Part shown: positions 1-5,866 of the stretch, piece by piece
Layout: each line of letters starts with the position of its first letter
How positions within the stretch are numbered: position 1 is the stretch's first letter
DNA from: Sphingomonadales bacterium
Lineage (GTDB): Bacteria; Pseudomonadota; Alphaproteobacteria; Sphingomonadales; Sphingomonadaceae
Reading direction: 5' to 3'
NCBI GenBank assembly: GCA_028868335.1
Contig: JAGWUU010000103.1
Location: forward strand, 1 to 10,074
Length of the DNA: 10,074 nt
Position numbers and translations under genes: made by a program
Notes under the pieces: model-generated
The model's database searches: none
What the model was told of the DNA's origin: nothing
Seen by the model: only the letters and a program-made list of their open reading frames with translations

Positions 1-4
1 TGCA

Positions 5-32
5 AGCATAACAAAGTTGAAAGTTGGTTCAA
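5..32 (-). promoter_or_regulatory. Possible divergent promoter reading out of the left edge
   Basis: On the minus strand, TTGAAC (plus positions 27-32) and TATGCT (plus positions 5-10) are 16 nt apart, the same spacing as the receptor promoter on the other strand. The two promoters would overlap face to face across the same palindrome. This predicts a divergent, co-regulated gene immediately left of the window, either the regulator itself or a catabolic gene. The -10 box matches only four of six consensus bases, so this is tentative. Confidence 0.35.
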
Positions 33-36
33 CTTT
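13..36. promoter_or_regulatory. Palindromic operator with three AAAGTTG half-sites
   Basis: AAAGTTG occurs twice in direct tandem (13-19 and 20-26) and once inverted as CAACTTT (30-36). The inner pair forms a perfect 7-bp inverted repeat with a 3-nt centre (20-36). The outer pair forms a perfect 9-bp inverted repeat, AAAGTTGAA/TTCAACTTT, with a 6-nt centre (13-21 and 28-36). A 17-bp palindrome of this kind fits a dimeric repressor such as a MarR- or GntR-type protein, but the family cannot be told from the site. It fills the spacer of the receptor promoter, so binding there should block RNA polymerase. The regulator gene is not in the window. Confidence 0.7.
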
Positions 37-44
37 TATATAAG
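17..44 (+). promoter_or_regulatory. Probable sigma-70 promoter of the TonB-dependent receptor
   Basis: A -35 box TTGAAA (17-22) and a -10 box TATAAG (39-44) are separated by 16 nt; each matches five of six consensus bases. Transcription would begin near position 51 and give a leader of about 50 nt before the ATG at 101. The spacer is almost entirely occupied by the palindromic operator, which suggests repression. The boxes are seen directly; promoter activity is inferred. Confidence 0.6.
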
Positions 45-85
45 GCGCGACAGAAGGCCGCCCGATGGGCTGCCCACAGATTCCT

Positions 86-94
86 AGGGAGAGG
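86..94 (+). promoter_or_regulatory. Ribosome binding site that sets the receptor start
   Basis: AGGGAGAGG ends 6 nt before the ATG at 101. The upstream in-frame ATG at 65 has no comparable purine run and would add 12 polar residues ahead of the signal peptide, so 101 is preferred. The site is flanked by two copies of TTCCT (81-85 and 95-99) that could pair with it. Confidence 0.7.
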
Positions 95-100
95 TTCCTG

Positions 101-2419
101 ATGCACGCGCACACCCTGCTTTGCCGTACTTCGCTGATCGCGAGCGCCGTTTTCAGCCTGTCGGCCACCCCGACCTTCGCCCAGACGGCGACCGAGGCCA
201 CCGCAAGCGCGGATGACGGCGCGATCATCGTTACCGCCCGCCGCCGCGAGGAAACGCTGACCAACGTGCCGATCGCGATCACCGCCATTTCGGGCGAGCA
301 ACTGGCCAACCAGGGTGCGACGGACATCACCGCGATCGCCGACCAGGCGCCCAACGTAACGCTGGAAAGCTCGCGCGGGACCAATTCCACGCTCTCCGCT
401 TTCATCCGCGGCGTCGGCCAGCAGGATCCGGTTTCGGGCTTCGAGCAGGGTGTCGGCATCTACCTGGATGATGTTTATCTCAACCGTCCCCAGGCTGCCG
501 TGCTCGACATCTACGACGTCGAGCGCATCGAGGTACTGCGCGGACCGCAGGGGACGCTCTATGGCCGCAACACCGTCGGCGGCGCGGTCAAGTACGTGAC
601 CCGGCAACTGGATGACGCTGCCCACTTTTCGCTGCGCGGCACATACGGCACGGCCAACCAGGCCGACGGCGTGATCACTGCGAGCACTCCGATCGGCAAT
701 GGCGTGGTTCGCGTCGGCGGCTCGGTGGCCCGGCTGACCCGTGGCGGCTTCGGCACCAACCTCACTACCAATCAGGATAACTACAACAAGAACATCTGGG
801 CTGGTCGCGGCACCGTGGAAATCCACGCGACCAACTTCTTCGCGCGGCTTTCGGGCGACTATACGCACGACAGGTCCAACGCGCGCGGCGGCCATCGCCT
901 GATGATCGGCGCGAAAAGCGGCGCCCCGATCCTGGCCAACGTGTTCGACACCCAGGGTGGCCTGACCTCGCCCAGGCAGGATGTCGAGGCTTGGGGTGGC
1001 ACGCTGTTCCTCGAAGGCCATCCGACCGACAGCCTGACCTTCCGGTCGATCACGTCGCACCGCAAGGACAACAGTTCCTCGCCGATCGACTTCGACGCCC
1101 TGCCCGCGGTCGATGTCGACGTTCCGGCATTCTACCGGAACAGCCAGACCAGCCAGGAATTGCAGGTGCTTTATGACAAGGGGCCGATTCACGGCCTGGC
1201 GGGCTTCTACTATCTCAACGCCTCGGCCCTGACCCAATTCGACGTGCGCCTGTTCACCACGATCAATGGCTTCACCGCCTATACCAACGCCGACGTCCGC
1301 ACCGAGACGATGGCGGGCTTCGCCAACGTAACCTTCGACCTTTCCGAGCAGTTCAGCCTTGAACTGGGCGGCCGCTACACCTGGGACAAGCGCAAGGCCT
1401 ATATCCTGCGCCAGAACTACTTGGGCGGCGGATCGCCGGTGTTCGGCGGGGCGGGCATTGCCTTTGGCGCGCCATCGACCAACTTCCGCGGCGAAAGCGC
1501 CTTCCGCAAGTTCACTCCCAAGGCCTCGCTGGCGTGGAAGCCGAACAGCGACAACACGCTCTACGCCTCCTATTCGCAGGGCTTCAAGGGCGGCGGGTTC
1601 GATCCGCGCGGGGTCGGCACCAATGCCCCCGACCTGAACGGTGACGGCATCCGCCAAGACAGCGAAGTCGCCAGCTACCTCAGCTTCCGCCCCGAAAAGG
1701 TCGACAGCTACGAAGTTGGCTACAAGACCCGCCTGTTCGACCGCAAGCTTTCGCTCAACCTCGCCGCGTTCCACGCCGACTATACCAACGTGCAGATTCC
1801 CGGCTCGGTCGCCTGCACCGTTTCGGGCCTGCCCAGCTTCTGCGGTGTCGTGTCCAACGCAGGCAAGGCCCGGCTGCAAGGCATCGAGGCCGAGGCGCGG
1901 CTGCATGCCGGCGGGCTGACCCTGACCGGATCGCTTGGCTATATCGACGCCAAGTTCCTCAAGTACATCACCAACATCGGCAACACGCCAACCGACGTCG
2001 CGGCCAACCGCAAGATCCAAAACACCCCCGCCTGGACCGGAAACGTCGGCGCGAACTACGGCGTCGCGCTGGGCGAGGGCCGGGTCGACCTGGGCGCGGG
2101 CCTGACGTTCAAGAGCAAGACCTATCAGTTCGAGCTGCCCAACCCCTATCTCGACCAGCCGGCCTACTCGTTGGTCGACGCCAGCCTGGTCTATCACGCC
2201 AGGGGCAATCGCTGGTCGATCGGAGTGTTCGGCAAGAACCTGACCGACAAGCGCTACGTCACTTCGGGCTACAGCTACATCTCGGTCAATCCGACCACCG
2301 GCGCCCCCAATCTCAACGCATCGGGCCAGCCGATCCCGACGCTTGGCAAGGAAGGGATTCTGACCGCCTATTATGGCAACCCGCGCCAGGTTTATGTGAC
2401 CGCAACGCTGAATTTCTGA
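101..2419 (+). CDS. TonB-dependent outer-membrane receptor
   Basis: This 772-residue protein should import an unknown ligand across the outer membrane using energy from TonB/ExbBD. Residues 1-27 form a signal peptide with probable cleavage after TFA. A TonB-box-like IIVTARRRE follows at 42-50, with no N-terminal signalling (STN) domain, so it is not a FecA-type transducer. The plug domain covers roughly 50-165 and includes VYLDD-like and LRGPQGTLYGRNTVGG (146-161) motifs. The remainder is a beta-barrel ending in YVTATLNF with the terminal Phe typical of outer-membrane proteins. A loop at 511-522 reads like an EF-hand (DLNGDGIRQDSE), and the only cysteines of the mature chain are C572 and C581. 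No siderophore, vanillate or sugar gene lies alongside, so the ligand is open. Receptors of this subtype in sphingomonads often sit beside catabolic genes. The operator upstream implies induction by a small molecule. The family call is secure; the substrate is not. Confidence 0.95.
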   Translation: MHAHTLLCRTSLIASAVFSLSATPTFAQTATEATASADDGAIIVTARRREETLTNVPIAITAISGEQLANQGATDITAIADQAPNVTLESSRGTNSTLSAFIRGVGQQDPVSGFEQGVGIYLDDVYLNRPQAAVLDIYDVERIEVLRGPQGTLYGRNTVGGAVKYVTRQLDDAAHFSLRGTYGTANQADGVITASTPIGNGVVRVGGSVARLTRGGFGTNLTTNQDNYNKNIWAGRGTVEIHATNFFARLSGDYTHDRSNARGGHRLMIGAKSGAPILANVFDTQGGLTSPRQDVEAWGGTLFLEGHPTDSLTFRSITSHRKDNSSSPIDFDALPAVDVDVPAFYRNSQTSQELQVLYDKGPIHGLAGFYYLNASALTQFDVRLFTTINGFTAYTNADVRTETMAGFANVTFDLSEQFSLELGGRYTWDKRKAYILRQNYLGGGSPVFGGAGIAFGAPSTNFRGESAFRKFTPKASLAWKPNSDNTLYASYSQGFKGGGFDPRGVGTNAPDLNGDGIRQDSEVASYLSFRPEKVDSYEVGYKTRLFDRKLSLNLAAFHADYTNVQIPGSVACTVSGLPSFCGVVSNAGKARLQGIEAEARLHAGGLTLTGSLGYIDAKFLKYITNIGNTPTDVAANRKIQNTPAWTGNVGANYGVALGEGRVDLGAGLTFKSKTYQFELPNPYLDQPAYSLVDASLVYHARGNRWSIGVFGKNLTDKRYVTSGYSYISVNPTTGAPNLNASGQPIPTLGKEGILTAYYGNPRQVYVTATLNF

Positions 2420-2469
2420 AGGCTTCCTCCCCGTCAGGATCGTCCTCCAACGGTCCTGTACGATTGACT

Positions 2470-2503
2470 GGCCGCGTTGATCTTCGGATCAGCGCGGCCT
2501 TTT
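2470..2503 (+). terminator. Rho-independent terminator with UUCG tetraloop
   Basis: A 13-bp stem (2470-2482 with 2487-2499, one G-U pair) closes on the loop TTCG with a C-G closing pair, the very stable C(UUCG)G tetraloop. TTTT follows at 2500-2503. It terminates the receptor transcript 51 nt after its stop. The right arm also encodes the last residues and stop codon of the convergent smr gene. On the minus strand the hairpin has no T-run after it, so it serves the plus strand best. Confidence 0.9.
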
Positions 2504-3079
2504 CAATATGACATAGACCGCCCCCGCCCCGCCATGCTTGCGGTGGGCGCCGCGCACGGCGGCGATACGGTGAGCGTGGGTGCCGTGTGCCAGCCAGTCG
2601 AGCAGCTTGGCACGGATCGCGCCGCGCCGCTCTCCGCGATCGGCAGCTTCGACCGGGCGCGGTCGCCCGGTGATCACCAGAACCACCCGCGCGCCCAGCG
2701 CCACCGCCTGGGACAGCCCGTGATCCAGTCGCGAATGGGCCGCGTCCAGCCCGTGGCCGTGCAGATCGAGCGTGAAATCGGGATGAACCTCCGCGCGGGA
2801 GAGCTTGCGCTCCCACGATCCGTCGAGGCCGTGGCGATCGAGCGGACGAGGCTTCGCTGGCTCCGGGGAGCGGGGCGGCGGACTGGCAAACCCGGTGGAG
2901 GGTATGACCGGCTTGGCGCGTCCTTGCGCGGCCTGTGCCGGAGCTGAGTCGGCTCCACCAGCCTGTGGTTGCTCCGCTGCGCCGTTTCGGGGAGGCAGCT
3001 TCCTTAGCGGAGTGACCGTCCTTGCCACGCGGCTCCACAGCTCCGCCTCTTCGCGGCTGAGCCCGCGCGGACGGCGCAT
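2489..3079 (-). CDS. Smr-domain protein (putative nuclease)
   Basis: This 196-residue protein has a C-terminal Smr domain (about 100-195). Visible motifs are LDLHG (104-108) and HGGAGAVYVILKR (182-194), matching the LDxHG and HGGxG signatures of the family. Members include the MutS2 C-terminus and stand-alone SmrB, which act as DNA or RNA nucleases; SmrB cuts mRNA at collided ribosomes. Which of these applies here cannot be told. Residues 27-100 form a Pro/Ala-rich, probably disordered linker. The usual TGxG position reads TGRP (137-140) and is followed by a charged stretch. The start is the ATG overlapping the mltA stop (TGATG at 3081-3077), implying translational coupling; a longer in-frame opening to 3280 lies inside mltA and is not used. 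The TGA stop lies within the receptor's terminator stem. Confidence 0.85.
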   Translation of the reverse strand: MRRPRGLSREEAELWSRVARTVTPLRKLPPRNGAAEQPQAGGADSAPAQAAQGRAKPVIPSTGFASPPPRSPEPAKPRPLDRHGLDGSWERKLSRAEVHPDFTLDLHGHGLDAAHSRLDHGLSQAVALGARVVLVITGRPRPVEAADRGERRGAIRAKLLDWLAHGTHAHRIAAVRGAHRKHGGAGAVYVILKRPR

Positions 3080-4287
3080 CACCGCACGCCCAGACGCTGG
3101 AGCGTTCCCTTGGGGAGCAGCAGCACGGCGTCGCCCCGCCCGCTCATCCCGCCAGCGGTCAGCCGTGCCGAGGCGCCCGCACCCCAGAAACTGTCGAAGC
3201 GGTTTGCGCCCTTGATCGCCCCGCCGGTATCCTGTGCGATCCACAGTCCGTTCGCTTCCGGGCGATCGAGCGAAAGCCACACCGGCGCACCCAGCGGAAC
3301 GAAGGCCGGGTCGGCGGCAACACTGCTGTTCGCCCGCACCGGCACGCCCAGCGCCCCCAGCGGTCCGTCCCCGGTCAGTTCCTTGAAGAACACATAGCTC
3401 TGGTTCTGGCGCATCAGCGCCTTGCCGTCATCAGGATGCTCGTGGATGTACTGCATGATCCCCTGCATCGAACCGGCATATTGCCCCGGCCCTGTGCCGA
3501 GCAGCCCGCGTGTCCGCATTACCCCGCCGATCCCGGTGTAAGGCAGGCCGTTCTGCCCGGCATAGCCGATCCGCATCACCGAGCCATCGGGTGTGCGCAA
3601 CCGGCCCGAGCCCTGGACCTGAAGGAAGAACAGCTCGACCGGATCGGCGGCCCAGGCGATCTCCAGCCCCTTGCCCATCAGGACCCCGTCGTCGATCGCG
3701 GCGCGATCGTAGTAGGGCTGGAATTGCCCGTTGGCGTCGTAACGCCCAAGCGGCTGGGCTCCCTTTTCGGTCGGCAGGGCATCGCCCTCGCGCGCCCGGA
3801 CCAGATCGGGCGGCACGCTGTAAACCGGAACGTCGTAACCGGGCTGGCGGGTCCGCACCCCGGCGATCTCGGGTTCGTAGTAGCCCGTGACATAGGCCTT
3901 GCCGTCCCCCACCCGAACCGGTTCGAGCCAGGCCGGGAAGAAGCTCGCAGCCTGCCGGGCAGGCCAGGTGGCGGCGGCAACGCAAGCTGGCTTCCAGTCT
4001 TCCGGTCGCGTGAGTCCCGAATCGTCGCTGCGGGTGGTGAGGCGCGGGCAGCTTTCCCTGAACGATGCAAGCGCCGCGGCCGCATCGTCAGTGCCCAGGC
4101 CAAGCGAAGCGATCGACGGACCGGCGACGACCCCGGCAAGCAGGGCCGTGGCCGGAGGCGGCGGCGCGACAACGGTTGGCGGCGTAGTGGGTGGGGGCAC
4201 GCGCGGCGGCGGGATGATCCGTCCGCAAGCGGCCAGCAGTGCAATCAGGGCAAGCGCAGCCAGCCGGCGCACGGGCTGCCGCGCCAT
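3079..4287 (-). CDS. mltA: Membrane-bound lytic murein transglycosylase A
   Basis: MltA cleaves the MurNAc-GlcNAc bond of peptidoglycan and forms 1,6-anhydro-MurNAc, acting from the periplasmic face of the outer membrane. The 402-residue precursor is a lipoprotein: a signal peptide with lipobox LAAC (acylated Cys 21), then a Pro-rich linker (26-47). The MltA domain follows, with GYYEPEIAG (135-143), ELFFLQVQGSGRLR (218-231), GYAGQNGLPY (241-250) and QSYVFFKEL (296-304). The C-terminal 3D domain carries aspartates at 326, 353 (QDTGGAIKG) and 365 (RFDSFWG). One of the last two should be the catalytic acid, by analogy with Asp308 of the E. coli enzyme. It is 6 nt downstream of timA and overlaps smr by one base, so it is the middle gene of an operon. 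A weak GAGG lies inside the end of timA. Confidence 0.95.
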   Translation of the reverse strand: MARQPVRRLAALALIALLAACGRIIPPPRVPPPTTPPTVVAPPPPATALLAGVVAGPSIASLGLGTDDAAAALASFRESCPRLTTRSDDSGLTRPEDWKPACVAAATWPARQAASFFPAWLEPVRVGDGKAYVTGYYEPEIAGVRTRQPGYDVPVYSVPPDLVRAREGDALPTEKGAQPLGRYDANGQFQPYYDRAAIDDGVLMGKGLEIAWAADPVELFFLQVQGSGRLRTPDGSVMRIGYAGQNGLPYTGIGGVMRTRGLLGTGPGQYAGSMQGIMQYIHEHPDDGKALMRQNQSYVFFKELTGDGPLGALGVPVRANSSVAADPAFVPLGAPVWLSLDRPEANGLWIAQDTGGAIKGANRFDSFWGAGASARLTAGGMSGRGDAVLLLPKGTLQRLGVR

Positions 4288-4293
4288 GATCGT

Positions 4294-4965
4294 TCAGGCC
4301 TCGTCGGTTTCTTCGAGCAGCCAGTCCGGGCTTGCCGCACCAACGTTGCGGCTGAAGGTCCACATGTCGCGCGCTTCGACGGCATCGTCGAGCGAACCGG
4401 CGATCATCTGACCTTCCGCATTGCGCGTAACCGCCGCAATGTCAGCCAGGAACCGCACGGTGACGCGCGCCATCGGTGCCTGGTACGAAGCGGCAACGAT
4501 GGTTGCCTCCTCGATCCGCACCAGGCGGTTGTCGAGCTTTTCGCCAGCGGCTTCGCGCGCGTCGACCGCGGCGGTGAAGCCCGTCAGCACGTCAGCGTCG
4601 CACAGATGCGCCAGCGCCTCGCGGTCGCCTTTCCAGAACGCTTCGAGGACCATGCGATAGGCCGACTTGGCGCCATCGACGAAGGCCAGCGTATCGAAGC
4701 GGCGGTCAGCCGCGGAAATTTCCTTGAGCCCGCGCTCTATTGCCGGTGTTACGCCGGGAACCAGCGCGCGCGGCGGCATGGCGCCGGGTTGGCCACCCGT
4801 CAATTCCGGCGTCACCGGGCGCGGCGCGGCATCGCCCTTGGGTTCGAAACGCGGCTGGACGGGCCGCTCTTCATGCTCGGCACGGCGGCCCAGCACGGAA
4901 TAGAGCCGCAGCCCGAGAAAGGCTGCCACCATGGCCAGGATGACGATTTCTACGGTCTTGTCCAC
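4294..4965 (-). CDS. timA: Tim44-like (TimA) inner-membrane protein
   Basis: This 223-residue protein has one N-terminal membrane helix (about 5-20, EIVILAMVAAFLGLRLY) followed by the conserved RLYSVLGRR turn. A Pro-rich linker (35-72) leads into a Tim44-like domain (about 77-220). Tim44 is the mitochondrial subunit that recruits Hsp70 to the TIM23 channel. The alphaproteobacterial homologue TimA, described in Caulobacter, is an inner-membrane protein whose bacterial role is not settled. The chosen start is the GTG at 4965, because AAGGA (4974-4978) lies 8 nt before it and the protein then begins right at the membrane helix. A GTG at 5004 would add 13 polar residues and lacks a clear ribosome binding site. 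It is the first gene of the timA-mltA-smr operon and diverges from secB, which gives an export-related neighbourhood. Confidence 0.88.
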   Translation of the reverse strand: MDKTVEIVILAMVAAFLGLRLYSVLGRRAEHEERPVQPRFEPKGDAAPRPVTPELTGGQPGAMPPRALVPGVTPAIERGLKEISAADRRFDTLAFVDGAKSAYRMVLEAFWKGDREALAHLCDADVLTGFTAAVDAREAAGEKLDNRLVRIEEATIVAASYQAPMARVTVRFLADIAAVTRNAEGQMIAGSLDDAVEARDMWTFSRNVGAASPDWLLEETDEA

Positions 4966-4973
4966 GAATCCAG

Positions 4974-4978
4974 TCCTT
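4974..4978 (-). promoter_or_regulatory. Ribosome binding site deciding the GTG start of timA
   Basis: On the minus strand AAGGA sits 8 nt before the GTG at 4965-4963, an ideal distance. The competing GTG at 5004-5002 has no purine-rich sequence at a suitable distance. Confidence 0.65.
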
Positions 4979-5012
4979 GCCGCCACGCCGCGGCCTTGCG
5001 TCACTCTAACGC

Positions 5013-5040
5013 CAGATAGGTATCATTGACAAATGAACAA
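5013..5040 (-). promoter_or_regulatory. Candidate promoter of the timA-mltA-smr operon
   Basis: On the minus strand TTGTTC (plus 5035-5040) and TATCTG (plus 5013-5018) are 16 nt apart. Transcription would start near 5006 and leave a leader of about 40 nt before the GTG at 4965. Both boxes match the consensus only partly. Confidence 0.35.
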
Positions 5041-5213
5041 CGCGTGGACGGCCTGCCCTGTGCAATTTTTGCGGCCAAGTCGTGACATGGATGCGTCACT
5101 TCCAGCCGCACCCCTGTCAAGCCCGCCGCCCCGCTTAGTCGTTGCCGCTGGCCCATGCGAGTGCTAGGCGCGCCGCCAACAGTTCCTTCTTGTTCAAGAA
5201 AGTTTACCCGACC

Positions 5214-5732
5214 ATGTCCGACGACGGCAGCATCATCACCGACCTTGGCCTCCAGACCCCTGCCCCCAATGGCGCGGACACCTCGCCCGCCGCCGGGATC
5301 ATCTCGCAGTATGTCAAGGATCTGTCGGTCGAAAACCCGAACTCGCCGGATTCGTTCCAGTGGCAGGATCCGCCGCAGATCGACGTGCAGTTCAACATCA
5401 GCGCCCAGACGCTGACCGACGAGGTGAGCGAAATCGCCCTCAAGATCGAGATCACGTCGAAGTGCCAGGCCGGGACGGCCTTCATCGTCGACCTGACCTA
5501 TGCCGGGTTGGTCGGGATGCGCAATCTCGACGAAGCCTCGATGCATGCCTTCACCTATGCCGAAGCGCCGCGCATCCTGTTCCCCTTCGCCCGCCGCGTC
5601 GTGGCCGATGCCGTGCGCGATGCCGGTTTCCCGCCGCTGCTGCTTGAGCCGATCGATTTCAACGGTCTCTATGTCCAGCAGCTTCAGGCGCAGCAGGCCG
5701 AGGGCGGCGATGTCCCGGCGACCGACGCCTGA
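5214..5732 (+). CDS. secB: Protein-export chaperone SecB
   Basis: SecB is a cytoplasmic tetrameric chaperone that keeps outer-membrane and periplasmic precursors unfolded and hands them to SecA at the SecYEG translocon. The 172-residue product carries family signatures in order: SQYVKDLSVENPNSP near residue 31, the beta-sheet core (PQIDVQFNISAQ and EIALKIEI), TYAGLVGMRN in the middle, and the long C-terminal block EAPRILFPFARRVVADAVRDAG followed by PPLLLEPIDFNGLY. It is somewhat longer than the 155-residue E. coli protein because of extended ends, as is usual in alphaproteobacteria. The ATG at 5214 is chosen because the protein then starts at the normal N-terminus; upstream in-frame sequence does not resemble SecB. 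The ribosome binding site is weak (AAGAAAG, about 11 nt before the ATG). It diverges from timA and precedes murJ. Confidence 0.95.
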   Translation: MSDDGSIITDLGLQTPAPNGADTSPAAGIISQYVKDLSVENPNSPDSFQWQDPPQIDVQFNISAQTLTDEVSEIALKIEITSKCQAGTAFIVDLTYAGLVGMRNLDEASMHAFTYAEAPRILFPFARRVVADAVRDAGFPPLLLEPIDFNGLYVQQLQAQQAEGGDVPATDA

Positions 5733-5757
5733 TCGGGTAATAGCCCAATTGCCTTTC

Positions 5758-5784
5758 GCCCGCTCAGCCTGAGCTTGTCGAACG
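5758..5784. repeat. Probable dispersed sphingomonad intergenic repeat
   Basis: The core CTGAGCTTGTCGAA (5769-5782) is preceded by GCTCAG, making an almost continuous palindrome GCTCAG-C-CTGAGC (5762-5774). From memory, variants of TTCGACAAGCTCAG plus a short palindromic flank are very common between genes in sphingomonads and some other proteobacteria. On the reverse strand it translates to the tell-tale VAFDKLRLSG. Only one copy lies in this window, so the repetitive nature is recalled, not seen. It lies 25 nt after the secB stop; no T-run follows, so it is a poor intrinsic terminator. Confidence 0.55.
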
Positions 5785-5852
5785 CTACGCCCATGGCCAA
5801 CCGCTGCGCGCGTGATGTCGGCAAGCCGGGCACGGGCGGAGCGGCGAATGCC

Positions 5853-5860
5853 GGGGGAGG
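5853..5860 (+). promoter_or_regulatory. Strong ribosome binding site of murJ
   Basis: GGGGGAGG ends 6 nt before the ATG at 5867. It is much stronger than the secB site and fixes the murJ start. Confidence 0.75.
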
Positions 5861-5866
5861 GCTGAG

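Larger units (their letters stand above)
4966..5213. other. Divergent intergenic region between timA and secB
   Basis: These 248 bp hold the timA ribosome binding site and candidate promoter on the left, and the secB leader on the right. A TTGACA at 5026-5031 on the plus strand looks like a -35 box but has no -10 box at a usable distance. An inverted repeat GTGAC-N8-GTCAC lies at 5082-5099. Nearer secB, weak boxes such as TTGCCG (5142-5147) and TGCTAG (5162-5167) are only 14 nt apart, so no secB promoter is assigned. No coding sequence or RNA gene is evident. Confidence 0.6.

Noticed and set aside
29..2197. A 722-codon open frame on the minus strand across the receptor gene
   Set aside because: It is antisense to an unmistakable TonB-dependent receptor, its product has no recognisable domain, and long antisense frames are expected in GC-rich DNA with strong third-position bias.
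3080..3280. An N-terminal extension of the Smr protein
   Set aside because: The added 67 residues lie entirely within mltA, are Arg-rich and low-complexity, and the TGATG overlap gives a natural start at 3079.
3436..5019. A 527-codon open frame on the plus strand across mltA and timA
   Set aside because: It is antisense to two clear genes, spans their junction, and its translation is low-complexity and unlike any family I know.
5026..5031. TTGACA as a -35 box for secB
   Set aside because: No -10-like hexamer occurs 15-19 nt downstream on the plus strand, where the sequence is GC-rich; the start codon is also almost 190 nt away.
5001..5546. A minus-strand open frame spanning the timA-secB gap and secB
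   Set aside because: It is mostly antisense to secB, and its extension into the gap has no ribosome binding site or family resemblance.
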